59,797 nucleotides of DNA from Novosphingobium sp. (lineage in GTDB: Bacteria; Pseudomonadota; Alphaproteobacteria; Sphingomonadales; Sphingomonadaceae), in assembly GCF_025351285.1 (NCBI RefSeq), contig NZ_JANXWG010000021.1, forward strand, positions 1 to 59,797. The letters are read 5' to 3'. A program made the translations under genes and the position numbers. The notes under the pieces are model-generated. The model did not search any database. It was not told the origin of the DNA and saw only the letters and a list, made by a program, of their open reading frames with translations. Shown here one piece after another: positions 34,089-42,969 of the stretch (positions within the stretch are counted from its first letter, which is position 1; each line of letters opens with the position of its first letter).

Positions 34089-36214
34089 AGCCGATTCGCA
34101 CCTTTGCCGCCCTCCTCCCGCTGTTGGCGATCGCTGCCGGGCCGCCGGCACCCACCGCAGGAGCACCCGCCATGACCCAGCCCGCCACCCCGCCCTCCGT
34201 TTCTGGCGAAGACCCCCTGTTCCGCGAACCCTACATCGACATCGACGAATGGCGCGATGCCCCCGTCCGGCACCACTATATCCATGGCGGGTTCAAAGGC
34301 ACCGAAACGCGCTTTTCGTTCTATTTCCCACCCGCCGACAAGTACCAGGGCCGGTTCTTCCAGTACGTCACCCCGGTGCCCGACAACGAAAACCTGGCGC
34401 AAAAGCCCGATCGCGATGACGACAAGATCGGCTTCTCGATCGCATCTGGTGGCTATTTCGTCGAGACTAACGGCGGCGGCACCAGCCAGACCGCCGGCCC
34501 CGCGTTCGGTGCCGACCCGACCATCGCCGCGTTCCGCGCCAACGCCGCCGCCGCGCAATTTTCGCGGGTGCAGGCGCTGAAATTATATGGCGGCAAACGG
34601 CCTTACGGCTACCTCTACGGTGGCAGCGGGGGCGGATATCGCACGTTGGGCAGCATGGAGAACACCCAGGGCGTATGGGACGGCGCGGTGCCGTTCGTGC
34701 TCGGTTCGCCGATGGCCGCCCCCAATGTGTTCGCTGTCAGGATGCACGCGATGCGGCTGCTCGATGGGCATTTCCCGGCAATCGTCGATGCGATGGACGC
34801 GGGCGGCAGCGGTGATCCGGCAGCGGGATTGAACGACGAACAGCGCGAAGCCTGGCGCGAAGTCACCGCGATGGGTTTCCCGCCGCGATCGTGGTTCGGA
34901 TACAAGACGATGGGCGTCCACGCCTTCACCGCGCTTTACCAGGGCATGGTCATGGCCGACCCCACGTACTTCACCGATTTCTGGACCAAGCCCGGCTACC
35001 TCGGTTTCGATCCGCCCGAATCCTTGAAGGTGGCGCGGTTGCAGTTTGAAACCACCATCGCCGCGCCGCTCGACGAGGACAAGGCGGTCGCGCGCGGGCT
35101 GCCCGAGGTGCGCATCCCCGGCACCGATCGCGGCTCGGCCGATGCCGCGTGGCGCACTGCATTGGACGACGGCAGCAAGCGCCCGGTGGCGTTCGACCTT
35201 GGCGGGACGCCGCCCGACGTGGGGTTCCTAGGCGGTGATCTGGTGATCGAAAGCGGCGCCGCGGCCGGCAAGCGGCTGGCGGTGCGGCTGCTGCGCGGCA
35301 GCACGGTGACGCTGGGCGTGGTCGATACCAAGGTGCTGGCGCTGGTGAGACCGGGCGACAAGGTGCGGCTCGACAACAGCAATTTCCTCGCGGCGCAGAC
35401 CTATCATCGCCACCAGGTGCCGGGGCGCGACTATGCAGTGTGGGACCAGTTCCGCGCGCCCGACGGCGCGCCCAAGTACCCGCAGCGCAAGATCAACCTC
35501 GGCCCGCTGTTCACGCGCGGCGCGGCCGGCACGGTGCCGACGGGCGCGTTCAACGGCAAGATCATCGTGGTCGAATCGCTGCTCGATCGCGAGGCCTTCC
35601 CATGGCAGGCCGATTGGTACGCGCACAAGTTCGACGCGCATTTCGGCGCTTCCGCGCACGATCATTATCGCCTGTGGTACACCGACAACGCGCTCCACGG
35701 CGCCAGCGAGGACAAGGACGAGCCGACCCGCGTGATCAGCTACATCGGCGTGCTCCAGCAGGCGCTGCGCGATGTGTCGGCGTGGGTGGAAAAGGGCACG
35801 CCGCCGCCCGAGACGACGAGCTATCGGGTGGCGGATGGGCAGGTGATTCTGCCTGCCGGCGCGCATGATCGGCGCGGGGTGCAGCCAACCATCGCGCTCA
35901 CCGCCGATGGCAAGGCGCGCGCGGCGGTACGGGTAGGGCAGCCGGTGAAGTTTGCTGCAACGGTAGATGTTCCCGCCGGAACCGGGGCGGTTGTCGAGGC
36001 GGCGTGGGACTTCGACGGCAAGGGGACTTACCCCGAAAAGGCTGCATTGCCCGCCAAGCCTGCGGGGAAGCTGACGCTAACGACCACGCACAGCTTCGCC
36101 AGGCCAGGCACGTGGTTCGTGACGCTCAAGGTCGCGTCCGAGCGGCGCGGCAATACGGCGTCACCTTACGCGCGCGTGCGCAATCTGGCGCGGGTTCGGG
36201 TTGTGGTGGAGTGA
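34085..36214 (+). CDS. Exported hydrolase-like protein with C-terminal PKD domain
   Basis: 709 residues. An N-terminal signal peptide is likely (MKPIRTFAALLPLLAIAAG). The core shows YGYLYGGSGGGYRTLG, a GxSxG-like elbow with a candidate nucleophile near Ser181, suggesting an alpha/beta hydrolase. The last ~90 residues form a PKD-type beta domain (AAWDFDGKGTYPEK, HSFARPGTWFVTLKV). I cannot assign a substrate. An exported protein translationally coupled (ATGA) to an acyl-CoA dehydrogenase gene is unusual and suggests that it releases the pathway substrate, for example by de-esterification outside the cytoplasm. Confidence 0.72.
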   Translation: MKPIRTFAALLPLLAIAAGPPAPTAGAPAMTQPATPPSVSGEDPLFREPYIDIDEWRDAPVRHHYIHGGFKGTETRFSFYFPPADKYQGRFFQYVTPVPDNENLAQKPDRDDDKIGFSIASGGYFVETNGGGTSQTAGPAFGADPTIAAFRANAAAAQFSRVQALKLYGGKRPYGYLYGGSGGGYRTLGSMENTQGVWDGAVPFVLGSPMAAPNVFAVRMHAMRLLDGHFPAIVDAMDAGGSGDPAAGLNDEQREAWREVTAMGFPPRSWFGYKTMGVHAFTALYQGMVMADPTYFTDFWTKPGYLGFDPPESLKVARLQFETTIAAPLDEDKAVARGLPEVRIPGTDRGSADAAWRTALDDGSKRPVAFDLGGTPPDVGFLGGDLVIESGAAAGKRLAVRLLRGSTVTLGVVDTKVLALVRPGDKVRLDNSNFLAAQTYHRHQVPGRDYAVWDQFRAPDGAPKYPQRKINLGPLFTRGAAGTVPTGAFNGKIIVVESLLDREAFPWQADWYAHKFDAHFGASAHDHYRLWYTDNALHGASEDKDEPTRVISYIGVLQQALRDVSAWVEKGTPPPETTSYRVADGQVILPAGAHDRRGVQPTIALTADGKARAAVRVGQPVKFAATVDVPAGTGAVVEAAWDFDGKGTYPEKAALPAKPAGKLTLTTTHSFARPGTWFVTLKVASERRGNTASPYARVRNLARVRVVVE

Positions 36215-36221
36215 CCCCACA

Positions 36222-36310
36222 CCGTTCGTCATGAGCTTGTCGAAGGACTGCTGTTTCTTTTGCGAGGTAGCAGAAAAGGACAGTCCTTCGACAAGCTCAG
36301 GACGAACGGG
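36222..36310. repeat. Long inverted repeat between convergent genes (GAGCTTGTCGAAGG type)
   Basis: Arms 36222-36250 and 36281-36310 are inverted copies over about 29 bp with one mismatch around a 30-base loop. The core ATGAGCTTGTCGAAGGACTG recurs at 41071-41160. It probably acts as a bidirectional terminator or is a small dispersed repeat. Confidence 0.8.
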
Positions 36311-36341
36311 TTTGGGAAGGCAGCGCCAAGCCGAAAGGCCC

Positions 36342-37076
36342 CTAACCCGCTTCCTCCAGCAGCACATCCGCCAAAGCCGCGCCCCGCGTCCACATCGCCT
36401 GGTGCCCGGCATCGAGCCGCGCGATGCGATCCGCATGGACCCGCTTTCCAAAACGCTCCTGCCACGCCGGCGGCAGCGCCTGATCGCGATCCAGCAAGAT
36501 ATAGCTCACCGCCATTTGCGCCAGGTGATCGTAGCGCCAGTCGCTGCGGGTGAACGTATCGGTGGGCCACACGTCCGGCCCCAGCCGCGCCAGAAAATCA
36601 TCGCCCTGCCCCGCCGGCATGTCGTTGCAGAACATCGCGCGGTAGCGCTGTTCGGGGGTGTGCGTGGCGGGATCAACCGGCCAGCCGACTTCGCTCTGGC
36701 TCGCGCCTTGCACCCCGCCGCCGATCATCGCGATCGGAGTCTGACCGGGCAACGGCGCGGCACAACTGGCGTATATCAGGCGCGAAAAGCGGTCAGGCGC
36801 GGCTTCGGCCATCCGCGTCAGCACCACTCCGCCGAGCGAATGGCCGACCAGCGTGACCGGCCCATCGGTCCAGCCAGCAATGTCGGCCAACAATTCAGCA
36901 GCGACATGATCGACGGTCATCCCCGCCAAGTCACGCCCGCGCTTCACCCCGCAGCCGGGCACATCCAGCGCCAGCACGCGCGCGCCTTTCGCCTCCAGCG
37001 CGCGCTGCGTCGGCTCCCACACCCAACTGCCCTGCCCGCCCCCATGTAACAGCGCGAAAGCGGGCGCAGCGGTCAT
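36342..37076 (-). CDS. Alpha/beta-fold hydrolase (esterase-like)
   Basis: 244 residues. LLHGGGQGSWVWEPTQRALE and VTLVGHSLGGVVLTRM (nucleophilic serine in GHSLGG), with DAGHQAMWT near the end as the probable histidine, place it with the salicylate-esterase/hydroxynitrile-lyase group of small alpha/beta hydrolases. It overlaps the upstream E1 beta gene by four bases (ATGA), so it is the last gene of a three-gene operon with the dehydrogenase E1 subunits. AcoC-type acetyltransferases carry a hydrolase-fold domain, but this protein has no lipoyl domain. Confidence 0.83.
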   Translation of the reverse strand: MTAAPAFALLHGGGQGSWVWEPTQRALEAKGARVLALDVPGCGVKRGRDLAGMTVDHVAAELLADIAGWTDGPVTLVGHSLGGVVLTRMAEAAPDRFSRLIYASCAAPLPGQTPIAMIGGGVQGASQSEVGWPVDPATHTPEQRYRAMFCNDMPAGQGDDFLARLGPDVWPTDTFTRSDWRYDHLAQMAVSYILLDRDQALPPAWQERFGKRVHADRIARLDAGHQAMWTRGAALADVLLEEAG

Positions 37077-38062
37077 GCCATCAGCGACTTCGCCGCCGCG
37101 ACGACTTGCGCGGGCGAAACCAGGAAGGCATCCTCCAGCGGCTTCGAGAACGGCACCGGGCACGTCGGCGCACCCAGCCGAATCACCGGCTTTTTCAACG
37201 TGGTGAACAGTTCCTCGTTGATGCTCGCGGCAATTTCGGCGCCGGGGCCGAAGTTGCGCACCGCTTCGTGCGCCACGATCGCGCGGCCGGTCTTGGCCAC
37301 CGACGCGAACACCGCCTCGCGGTCCCACGGCGATACCGTGCGCAAGTCGATGATCTCTGCCGAAATCCCGGCTTCGGCCAGCGCCGGCAAGGCGGCTTGT
37401 GCGCGCAGCACCATCGATGACCAGGTCACGATCGTCACGTCGGTGCCTTCGTTGGCCACGCGTGCGACACCCAGCGGGATCGGCCCCTGATCGGCCGCGA
37501 CTTCGCCCGGCACGAACAGCGTGCCCGCGCTTTCGATGAAGATGCACGGATCGGGGTCCTGGATGCAGCTCATCAGCAAGCCCTTGTAATCGGCCGGGTT
37601 CGACGGCGCAACGACCTTGATGCCGGCGGCGTGCGCGAACCAGCCTTCGAGGTGATCGGCGTGCTGCCCCGCGGTCTGCCAGCCGGCGCCGGTCAGCGTG
37701 CGGATGGTGATCGGCACGGCGCTCTGCCCGCCCGACATGAAGCGCAGCTTGGCGGCGTGGTTGAAGATCATGTCCATGCACACGGTGGTGAAGTTCATCA
37801 GCATGATTTCGGCCACTGGCTTGTAGCCGCCCAGCGCCGCGCCGATTGCCGCGCCGATGATCGCCTGTTCGCTGATCGGGGTGGTGCGCACGCGATGCTC
37901 GCCGAACTTCGTGGAAAGGCCGCGCATCGTGCCGGTGACGCCGCCGCCTTCGGGATCGGCGATGTCCTCGCCCAGCACGAGCACTTTAGGATCAGCCGCC
38001 ATCGCGTCCATCATCGCAGCGTTGATCGCCTGGATGGCGTTCATTTTCAGCATCTCGCTCAT
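37073..38062 (-). CDS. 2-oxo acid (acetoin-type) dehydrogenase E1 beta subunit
   Basis: 329 residues of the transketolase-like E1 beta family: VLVLGEDIADPEGG, RTTPISEQAIIGAAIGAAL and the C-terminal thiamine-enzyme lobe (EAGISAEIIDLRTVSPWD). With the E1 alpha gene directly upstream (ATGA overlap) it would form the thiamine-diphosphate-dependent E1 component of a 2-oxo acid or acetoin dehydrogenase. E2 and E3 components are not beside it. The pyrimidine-binding side is typical; the exact substrate cannot be read from sequence. Confidence 0.9.
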   Translation of the reverse strand: MSEMLKMNAIQAINAAMMDAMAADPKVLVLGEDIADPEGGGVTGTMRGLSTKFGEHRVRTTPISEQAIIGAAIGAALGGYKPVAEIMLMNFTTVCMDMIFNHAAKLRFMSGGQSAVPITIRTLTGAGWQTAGQHADHLEGWFAHAAGIKVVAPSNPADYKGLLMSCIQDPDPCIFIESAGTLFVPGEVAADQGPIPLGVARVANEGTDVTIVTWSSMVLRAQAALPALAEAGISAEIIDLRTVSPWDREAVFASVAKTGRAIVAHEAVRNFGPGAEIAASINEELFTTLKKPVIRLGAPTCPVPFSKPLEDAFLVSPAQVVAAAKSLMA

Positions 38063-39090
38063 GCGCCGAACTCCATGGCCGAAAACTGTTGGGGGGGCAT
38101 TTCGGTGGCGAACACGTCGCGGCGCAGTTCGTCGGCCGACGGGAATTCGCTGGCCATGCCGAACGCTTGCGCATCGGCGACTTCGGCTTCGATATCGGCC
38201 TGCATCTTGGCAAGCTGTTCTTCGGTGGCGTGGCCTTCGGCGATCAGCCGCGCACGGAATTTCGGCAGGGGATCGTCGGCCATCGCCGCGGCCTTCTCCT
38301 CCTTGGTCATGTAGAAATCATCGTCGCCCAGCACGTGGCCGAGGAAGCGGAAGGTCTTGCATTCGAGCAATGTCGGTCCATCGCCGTTGCGCGCGCGTTC
38401 CACCGCCATTGCTACCGCCTCGTACATCGCCCAAGGATCGTTGCCGTCCACGGTGAAGCCCGGCATCCCGTAAGCGATCGCGCGGGTGGCGATATGTTCG
38501 ACCGAAGTGGCCTTCTCGAACCGGGTGTGCTCGGCGAAACCGTTGTTCTGACACACAAAGATTACTGGCAGCTTCCACACCGAAGCCAGGTTCAGGCTCT
38601 CGTGGAACGCGCCGATGTTGCTCGCACCGTCACCGAAATAGGCGACCGTCACCTGCTTGCTGCCATCGAGCAGCGCCGCCCACGCCAGGCCATTGGCGAT
38701 CGGCATCGAGGAGCCGACGATCCCCGTGGTCACCATCACGCCGGTTTCGGGGTGGGTGAGGTGCATCGGCCCGCCCTTGCCCTTGCACGTGCCATCCACC
38801 CGCCCGGCAATCTCGGCCCACAGCGGGCGCAGCGGCATGTCCTTGGCCACCATGTCGTGGATGCCGCGGTAGATCGTGCAGATCTTGTCGTCATCGGTCA
38901 GATGGTGCGAGACCGCGCTGGGGATCACCTCCTGCCCGCGCGCCGAGTAATACGGCATCATCAGCTTGCCGCGCCGGATGGTGGCGCGGATCGCGTCATC
39001 GTTGCGCTCGATCCGCACCATGCGGCGGTAGATATCGACCAGCGCCGCAGAGCTTGGCTGCGGGGCATTGGCGGTGCTCGATTCGGCCAT
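38059..39090 (-). CDS. 2-oxo acid (acetoin-type) dehydrogenase E1 alpha subunit
   Basis: 343 residues. The thiamine-diphosphate motif starts at GDGASNIGAF (residues 153-155) and ends at CQNNGFAEHT (182-183), the GDG-x26-NN spacing of the family; HLTHPETGVMVTTGIVGSSM is also typical. I chose the ATG at 39090. First gene of the operon E1 alpha, E1 beta, hydrolase, all overlapping by four bases. It diverges from an SDR gene across 163 bp. Confidence 0.9.
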   Translation of the reverse strand: MAESSTANAPQPSSAALVDIYRRMVRIERNDDAIRATIRRGKLMMPYYSARGQEVIPSAVSHHLTDDDKICTIYRGIHDMVAKDMPLRPLWAEIAGRVDGTCKGKGGPMHLTHPETGVMVTTGIVGSSMPIANGLAWAALLDGSKQVTVAYFGDGASNIGAFHESLNLASVWKLPVIFVCQNNGFAEHTRFEKATSVEHIATRAIAYGMPGFTVDGNDPWAMYEAVAMAVERARNGDGPTLLECKTFRFLGHVLGDDDFYMTKEEKAAAMADDPLPKFRARLIAEGHATEEQLAKMQADIEAEVADAQAFGMASEFPSADELRRDVFATEMPPQQFSAMEFGA

Positions 39091-39253
39091 GAAGGGTCCT
39101 CGATTGGGGTGTGCGGATGCGGTCTTAGCGTGTGGCGTGATAGCGCGCGCGGGTCCGGCTGTAACTTCGCTGGCGCGATATCGAGCGCAGGGCAGGCACG
39201 ATCCCGCCGCAACCGGGGTAGCTTGCCCCGACAAGCGCAGGAAAACGGGCACC

Positions 39254-40030
39254 ATGCAGACCATCGAAGGGCGCCACGCCTTCATTACCGGCGGCGCGAG
39301 CGGCATCGGCCTCGCGATCGCGCGGGCGTTGCTGGCCCGGGGCGCCAGCGTAACCGTGGCCGATTGGGACCAGGCGCGGCTCGATGCATTGGCGGGCGCG
39401 TTTCACGCGATCCGCCTCGATGTCAGCAACCGCGCGGCGTGGGGCGATGCGCGCGCCAGTGCCGAAGCCGCGCACGGTCCGGTCGACATCCTGTGCAACA
39501 ACGCCGGGATCGGGCCGTGCCGCACCGAACTGACCGACATGGACCCTGCCGCGTTCGACCGGATGATCGCGATCAAGCTGACCGGCAGCTTCAACGGCGT
39601 GCGCTGCTTCGCGCCGGGCATGCGCGCGCGTGGGGCCGGGCATGTGGTCAACACCGCGTCGATGGCCGCGCTTTACCCGCAGGCGCGGCTGGGCGAATAC
39701 GGCGCGGCCAAGGCCGGGCTGGCCATGCTGTCCGAAGTGCTGCGGCTCGAACTCGCGCCTCATGGCGTGGGTGTGTCGGTGCTGTGCCCTGGACTGACCT
39801 CGACCGGGCTTCCCCAAACCAGCGCCCGCGCCGCTGGCCGCCCCGAACCCGAAGGCACGATGCCGGGAATTGACGCCGCTGTGGTCGCCGAGCGCGTGAT
39901 CGCCGGCATTCGCGGTGATTGGCCGTATATCCTCACGCATGGTGAGCGGCGCGATGCGGTCGCGGCACGCGCCCATACGCTGCTCGGCGCATTTGACCTC
40001 ATCCCCGACAGCACCGGAGCTTCCGCATGA
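39254..40030 (+). CDS. SDR-family oxidoreductase
   Basis: 258 residues with TGGASGIG as cofactor loop, NNAG, and YGAAKAG (Y-x3-K) as the catalytic pair; VADWD after the second strand suggests NAD(H). An AGGAAAA site lies eight bases before the ATG. A small hairpin (CGGGG at 39214 and CCCCG at 39226) lies in its leader. The gene overlaps the next oxidoreductase gene by four bases (ATGA). Confidence 0.86.
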   Translation: MQTIEGRHAFITGGASGIGLAIARALLARGASVTVADWDQARLDALAGAFHAIRLDVSNRAAWGDARASAEAAHGPVDILCNNAGIGPCRTELTDMDPAAFDRMIAIKLTGSFNGVRCFAPGMRARGAGHVVNTASMAALYPQARLGEYGAAKAGLAMLSEVLRLELAPHGVGVSVLCPGLTSTGLPQTSARAAGRPEPEGTMPGIDAAVVAERVIAGIRGDWPYILTHGERRDAVAARAHTLLGAFDLIPDSTGASA

Positions 40031-41034
40031 CCATGACCACCGCCGCCTTCATCAAGGGCGGAGCCGGGATCGACGCGATCGCGTTGCGCGCAATCGAAGT
40101 CCCCGCGCCAGCGCCCGGCGAGGCCACAGTCCGGCTGCGCGCCGCCGCGCTCAATTACCGCGACCTGATCGTGATCCGCGGCCTGATGGCCGGGCTGGCG
40201 AAGGAACCCGAAGTGATCCCGCTGTCATGCGGCGCGGGCGAAGTGGTGGCGGTGGGCGAGGGCGTGACCCGCGTAAAGCTGGGCGATCGGGTCAGCCCGC
40301 TGTTCGCCACCGGATGGTTCGAAGGCCTGCGCCCGACGATGACGATGCTCGGCGGATCGGTCGACGGCACCGCGCGGCGGTTGGGCAATTTCGAGGCCGA
40401 AAGCCTGGTGCTGATCCCCGATGAACTTGGCGATCTGGAAGCCGCGACGCTGCCCTGCGCGGGATTGACAGCGTGGAACGCGCTGTTCCTCCACCGTCCG
40501 ATCCAGCCAGGCGAATGGGTGCTGTGCCCCGGCACCGGCGGGGTCAGCCTGGCCGCGTTGCAATTCGCCAAGGCGGCGGGCGGGCATGTGGTGGTGACCT
40601 CGTCGAGCGACGCGAAACTGGCCCGCGCGCGCGCTTTGGGTGCGGATGTGACGATCAACTACCGCACCACGCCCGACTGGCCCGCAGCCTTGCGCAAGGC
40701 CCTGGGTGGGCGCGGTGTGCAGATCGCGGTGGACGTGATCGGCGCCAGCGCGCTCGAAAAAACTGCCGCCGTGGTCGATCCCGGCGGGGTGATCGCGGCC
40801 ATCGGCATGCTCGGCTCGGACTTCTCGTGGCACAATACGGAGACCGGCGGGCACCCGGTGGTGCGCATCAACGTCGGCAACCGCGCCGAGCATGAGGCGA
40901 TGCTGGCGTTCTGCGCGAAGCACGCAATCCGGCCGGTGGTCGATGCGGTCTATGATCTGGAGCGGCTGGCAGATGCGTACCGGCATCTGGAGAGCGGGCG
41001 GTTCTTCGGGAAGATCGGGGTGCGTTTGCTTTAG
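40027..41034 (+). CDS. Zinc-independent MDR-family alcohol dehydrogenase/quinone oxidoreductase
   Basis: 335 residues of the medium-chain dehydrogenase superfamily. ALNYRDLIVIRGL, the Rossmann segment PGTGGVSLAALQFAKAAGGH and DVIGASALEK are visible. The structural and catalytic zinc cysteine pattern of classical alcohol dehydrogenases is not seen, so it is closer to quinone-oxidoreductase-like reductases (NADPH). Co-translated with the preceding SDR; the two might carry out successive oxidation and reduction steps. Confidence 0.83.
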   Translation: MTMTTAAFIKGGAGIDAIALRAIEVPAPAPGEATVRLRAAALNYRDLIVIRGLMAGLAKEPEVIPLSCGAGEVVAVGEGVTRVKLGDRVSPLFATGWFEGLRPTMTMLGGSVDGTARRLGNFEAESLVLIPDELGDLEAATLPCAGLTAWNALFLHRPIQPGEWVLCPGTGGVSLAALQFAKAAGGHVVVTSSSDAKLARARALGADVTINYRTTPDWPAALRKALGGRGVQIAVDVIGASALEKTAAVVDPGGVIAAIGMLGSDFSWHNTETGGHPVVRINVGNRAEHEAMLAFCAKHAIRPVVDAVYDLERLADAYRHLESGRFFGKIGVRLL

Positions 41035-41070
41035 GTTGCTCGGGATCAAAGTTCAGCGGCGCATCATTTT

Positions 41071-41160
41071 CCGTTCGCCCTGAGCTTGTCGAAGGGCTGT
41101 CCTTCTCTTGCACAGCGGCAGAAGTGAAGGACAGTGCTTCGACAAGCTCAGCACGAACGG
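41071..41160. repeat. Second long inverted repeat between convergent genes
   Basis: Arms 41071-41105 and 41126-41160 are inverted copies over about 35 bp with a few mismatches, sharing the GAGCTTGTCGAAG core with the element at 36222. It lies between an MDR gene and a convergent flavoprotein gene. Confidence 0.8.
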
Positions 41161-41179
41161 TGGCTGGATTACCCCCGAT

Positions 41180-42859
41180 CTACAAACTGTTCCCAACCCC
41201 CGCCGCATGCTTCGCCGCGACATAGCCGAAAGTCATCGACGGCCCCACGCTCGCGCCCGCGCCGGGGTACACGCCGCCGAACACCGATGCGCTCGCAACC
41301 CCGCACGCATAAAGCCCACCGATCGGCGCGCCCTGCTTGTCGAGCACGCGCGCATGCACATCGGTAACCACGCCGCCATATGTCGAGACATCGCCCGGCA
41401 CGATCTCCACGGCGTAATACGGCGCCTTGTCGATGCGCCCGAGCGCCGGGTTGCCGGCCTTGTACGGATCGCCCAGCCACTGGTCGTAAGCCCGCGCGCC
41501 GCGCCCGAAATCCTCGTCCACGCCCTTGTCCACGATGGCGTTCCAGCGCGCCACCGTTGCTTCCAGCGCAGCCGGATCGACCCCGATTTCGCCCGCCAGC
41601 CCGGTCAGCGTATCGGCCTGCTTGAGATAGCCGGCGTCCGCCCAGCCTTGCGTCTTCTTGCCCATCTTGACCCCGCCGACCGCGTATTCACCAGCGAATT
41701 GCGCGTCGAAAATCGCCCAGCTAGGCACCGCCGCCACGGTCTTGTTCCGTTCGAGCATGGTCTGGCAGTACAGCTCATAGCTGCCACCCTCGTTCATGTA
41801 ACGCACGCCCGATTGATCGACCAGTATCGCGTGCGGCTTGCCCGTCAGCCCTTGGCCGGGCGGCTTGACGAAAGCCTGATCGAACCCCGGCATCCGCGTG
41901 GTCTGGTAGCCGACCATCTGGTCCATCTGCGCCAGCACGCCGCCGGCGCGCTCCAGCACCGGAAACAAGTCGCCGGTGTCGGACGGGATGGTGTTGGACC
42001 ACGCGGCTTGCGTGCCGGGCATATAGCGATCGCGCATCGCCTGGTTCTGCGCAAAGCCGCCGGCGTTGACCAACACGCCCAATCGCGCGCCGATCCGCCA
42101 TGGCTTGCCGTCCTTCTCGATCACCACACCTGCAACCGCGCCGTTCGCGACGATCAGGTCCTGCACCCCGGCGCCGGTGCGCACATCGACCCCGGCCTTG
42201 AGCGCGGCTTGCAGCATCCGCCCCTGCAACGCCGCGCCCGCGGTCACCCAGTGCTTGCCGGTCAGCTTGCCGAGCACGACCGCGACCGCGATCTTCGCGA
42301 ATATCCAGCGGATCTTCCAGCTTTTGTGCGCGAACGGCAGCTTCATCCCGTCATCGAGCCGCGCGGGCACCGACAGGAAGCCCGGCTGGAGCCTGGCCTC
42401 CCACGCGCCCAACTGCTTCTTGTCGAAGGGCTTGGCCACCACCGTCCGGCTGGTCTTGCAGCCACCGGGAAGCTCGTCGTAATAGTCGGGCCAGAAGCGC
42501 GATCCGCGTTCGAGCGCGATGCCTTCGCCCATCAGGAAATCGACCATTTTCGGCGCTTCGGCCACATAGGCCAGTCGCCGATCGTGCGAGGTGCCGGGAA
42601 ATTCGGGGCCATCGGCGCAAACCGCTTCGAGGTAAGTGATTGCCGCCTCGGCGCTGTCGGGATCGCCCTCGGCGGCCATGAAGCGGTTGCCGGGAATCCA
42701 CATCACCCCGCCCGATTTCGCGGTGGTGCCGCCAACCGTCGCCGCCTTTTCGAGCACCAGCACCGACTTGCCGGCCCGGCGCATCACCAGTGCCGAGCTC
42801 ATCGACCCCGCCCCGCTGCCCACCACGACCCAGTCGAAGGTCTCGTCGAAATCGCTCAT
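41180..42859 (-). CDS. FAD-dependent 3-ketosteroid delta-1-dehydrogenase-like flavoprotein
   Basis: 559 residues. The FAD dinucleotide fold is at the N-terminus (WVVVGSGAGSMSSALVMRRA, then LEKAATVGGTTAKSGGVMW). The C-terminal FAD/substrate region PYYAVEIVPGDVSTYGGVVT, followed by GGLYACGVASASVFGGVY and MTFGYVAAKHA, matches KstD and related 3-ketosteroid 1-dehydrogenases. It would introduce a C=C bond in a cyclic ketone. A steroid substrate is not shown by context, and fumarate-reductase-type relatives use other cyclic ketones. ATG at 42868 is an alternative start. Confidence 0.8.
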   Translation of the reverse strand: MSDFDETFDWVVVGSGAGSMSSALVMRRAGKSVLVLEKAATVGGTTAKSGGVMWIPGNRFMAAEGDPDSAEAAITYLEAVCADGPEFPGTSHDRRLAYVAEAPKMVDFLMGEGIALERGSRFWPDYYDELPGGCKTSRTVVAKPFDKKQLGAWEARLQPGFLSVPARLDDGMKLPFAHKSWKIRWIFAKIAVAVVLGKLTGKHWVTAGAALQGRMLQAALKAGVDVRTGAGVQDLIVANGAVAGVVIEKDGKPWRIGARLGVLVNAGGFAQNQAMRDRYMPGTQAAWSNTIPSDTGDLFPVLERAGGVLAQMDQMVGYQTTRMPGFDQAFVKPPGQGLTGKPHAILVDQSGVRYMNEGGSYELYCQTMLERNKTVAAVPSWAIFDAQFAGEYAVGGVKMGKKTQGWADAGYLKQADTLTGLAGEIGVDPAALEATVARWNAIVDKGVDEDFGRGARAYDQWLGDPYKAGNPALGRIDKAPYYAVEIVPGDVSTYGGVVTDVHARVLDKQGAPIGGLYACGVASASVFGGVYPGAGASVGPSMTFGYVAAKHAAGVGNSL

Positions 42860-42969
42860 TGGTTGCATTCTCCGGTCATGACGCGGGTTAGACCGTGCGG
42901 ACCCGACCCGCACAAGATGCATCGCCTGCGCGGCGTTTCCATATCGCCCCGGCGTGCTAGACCCGTGCC

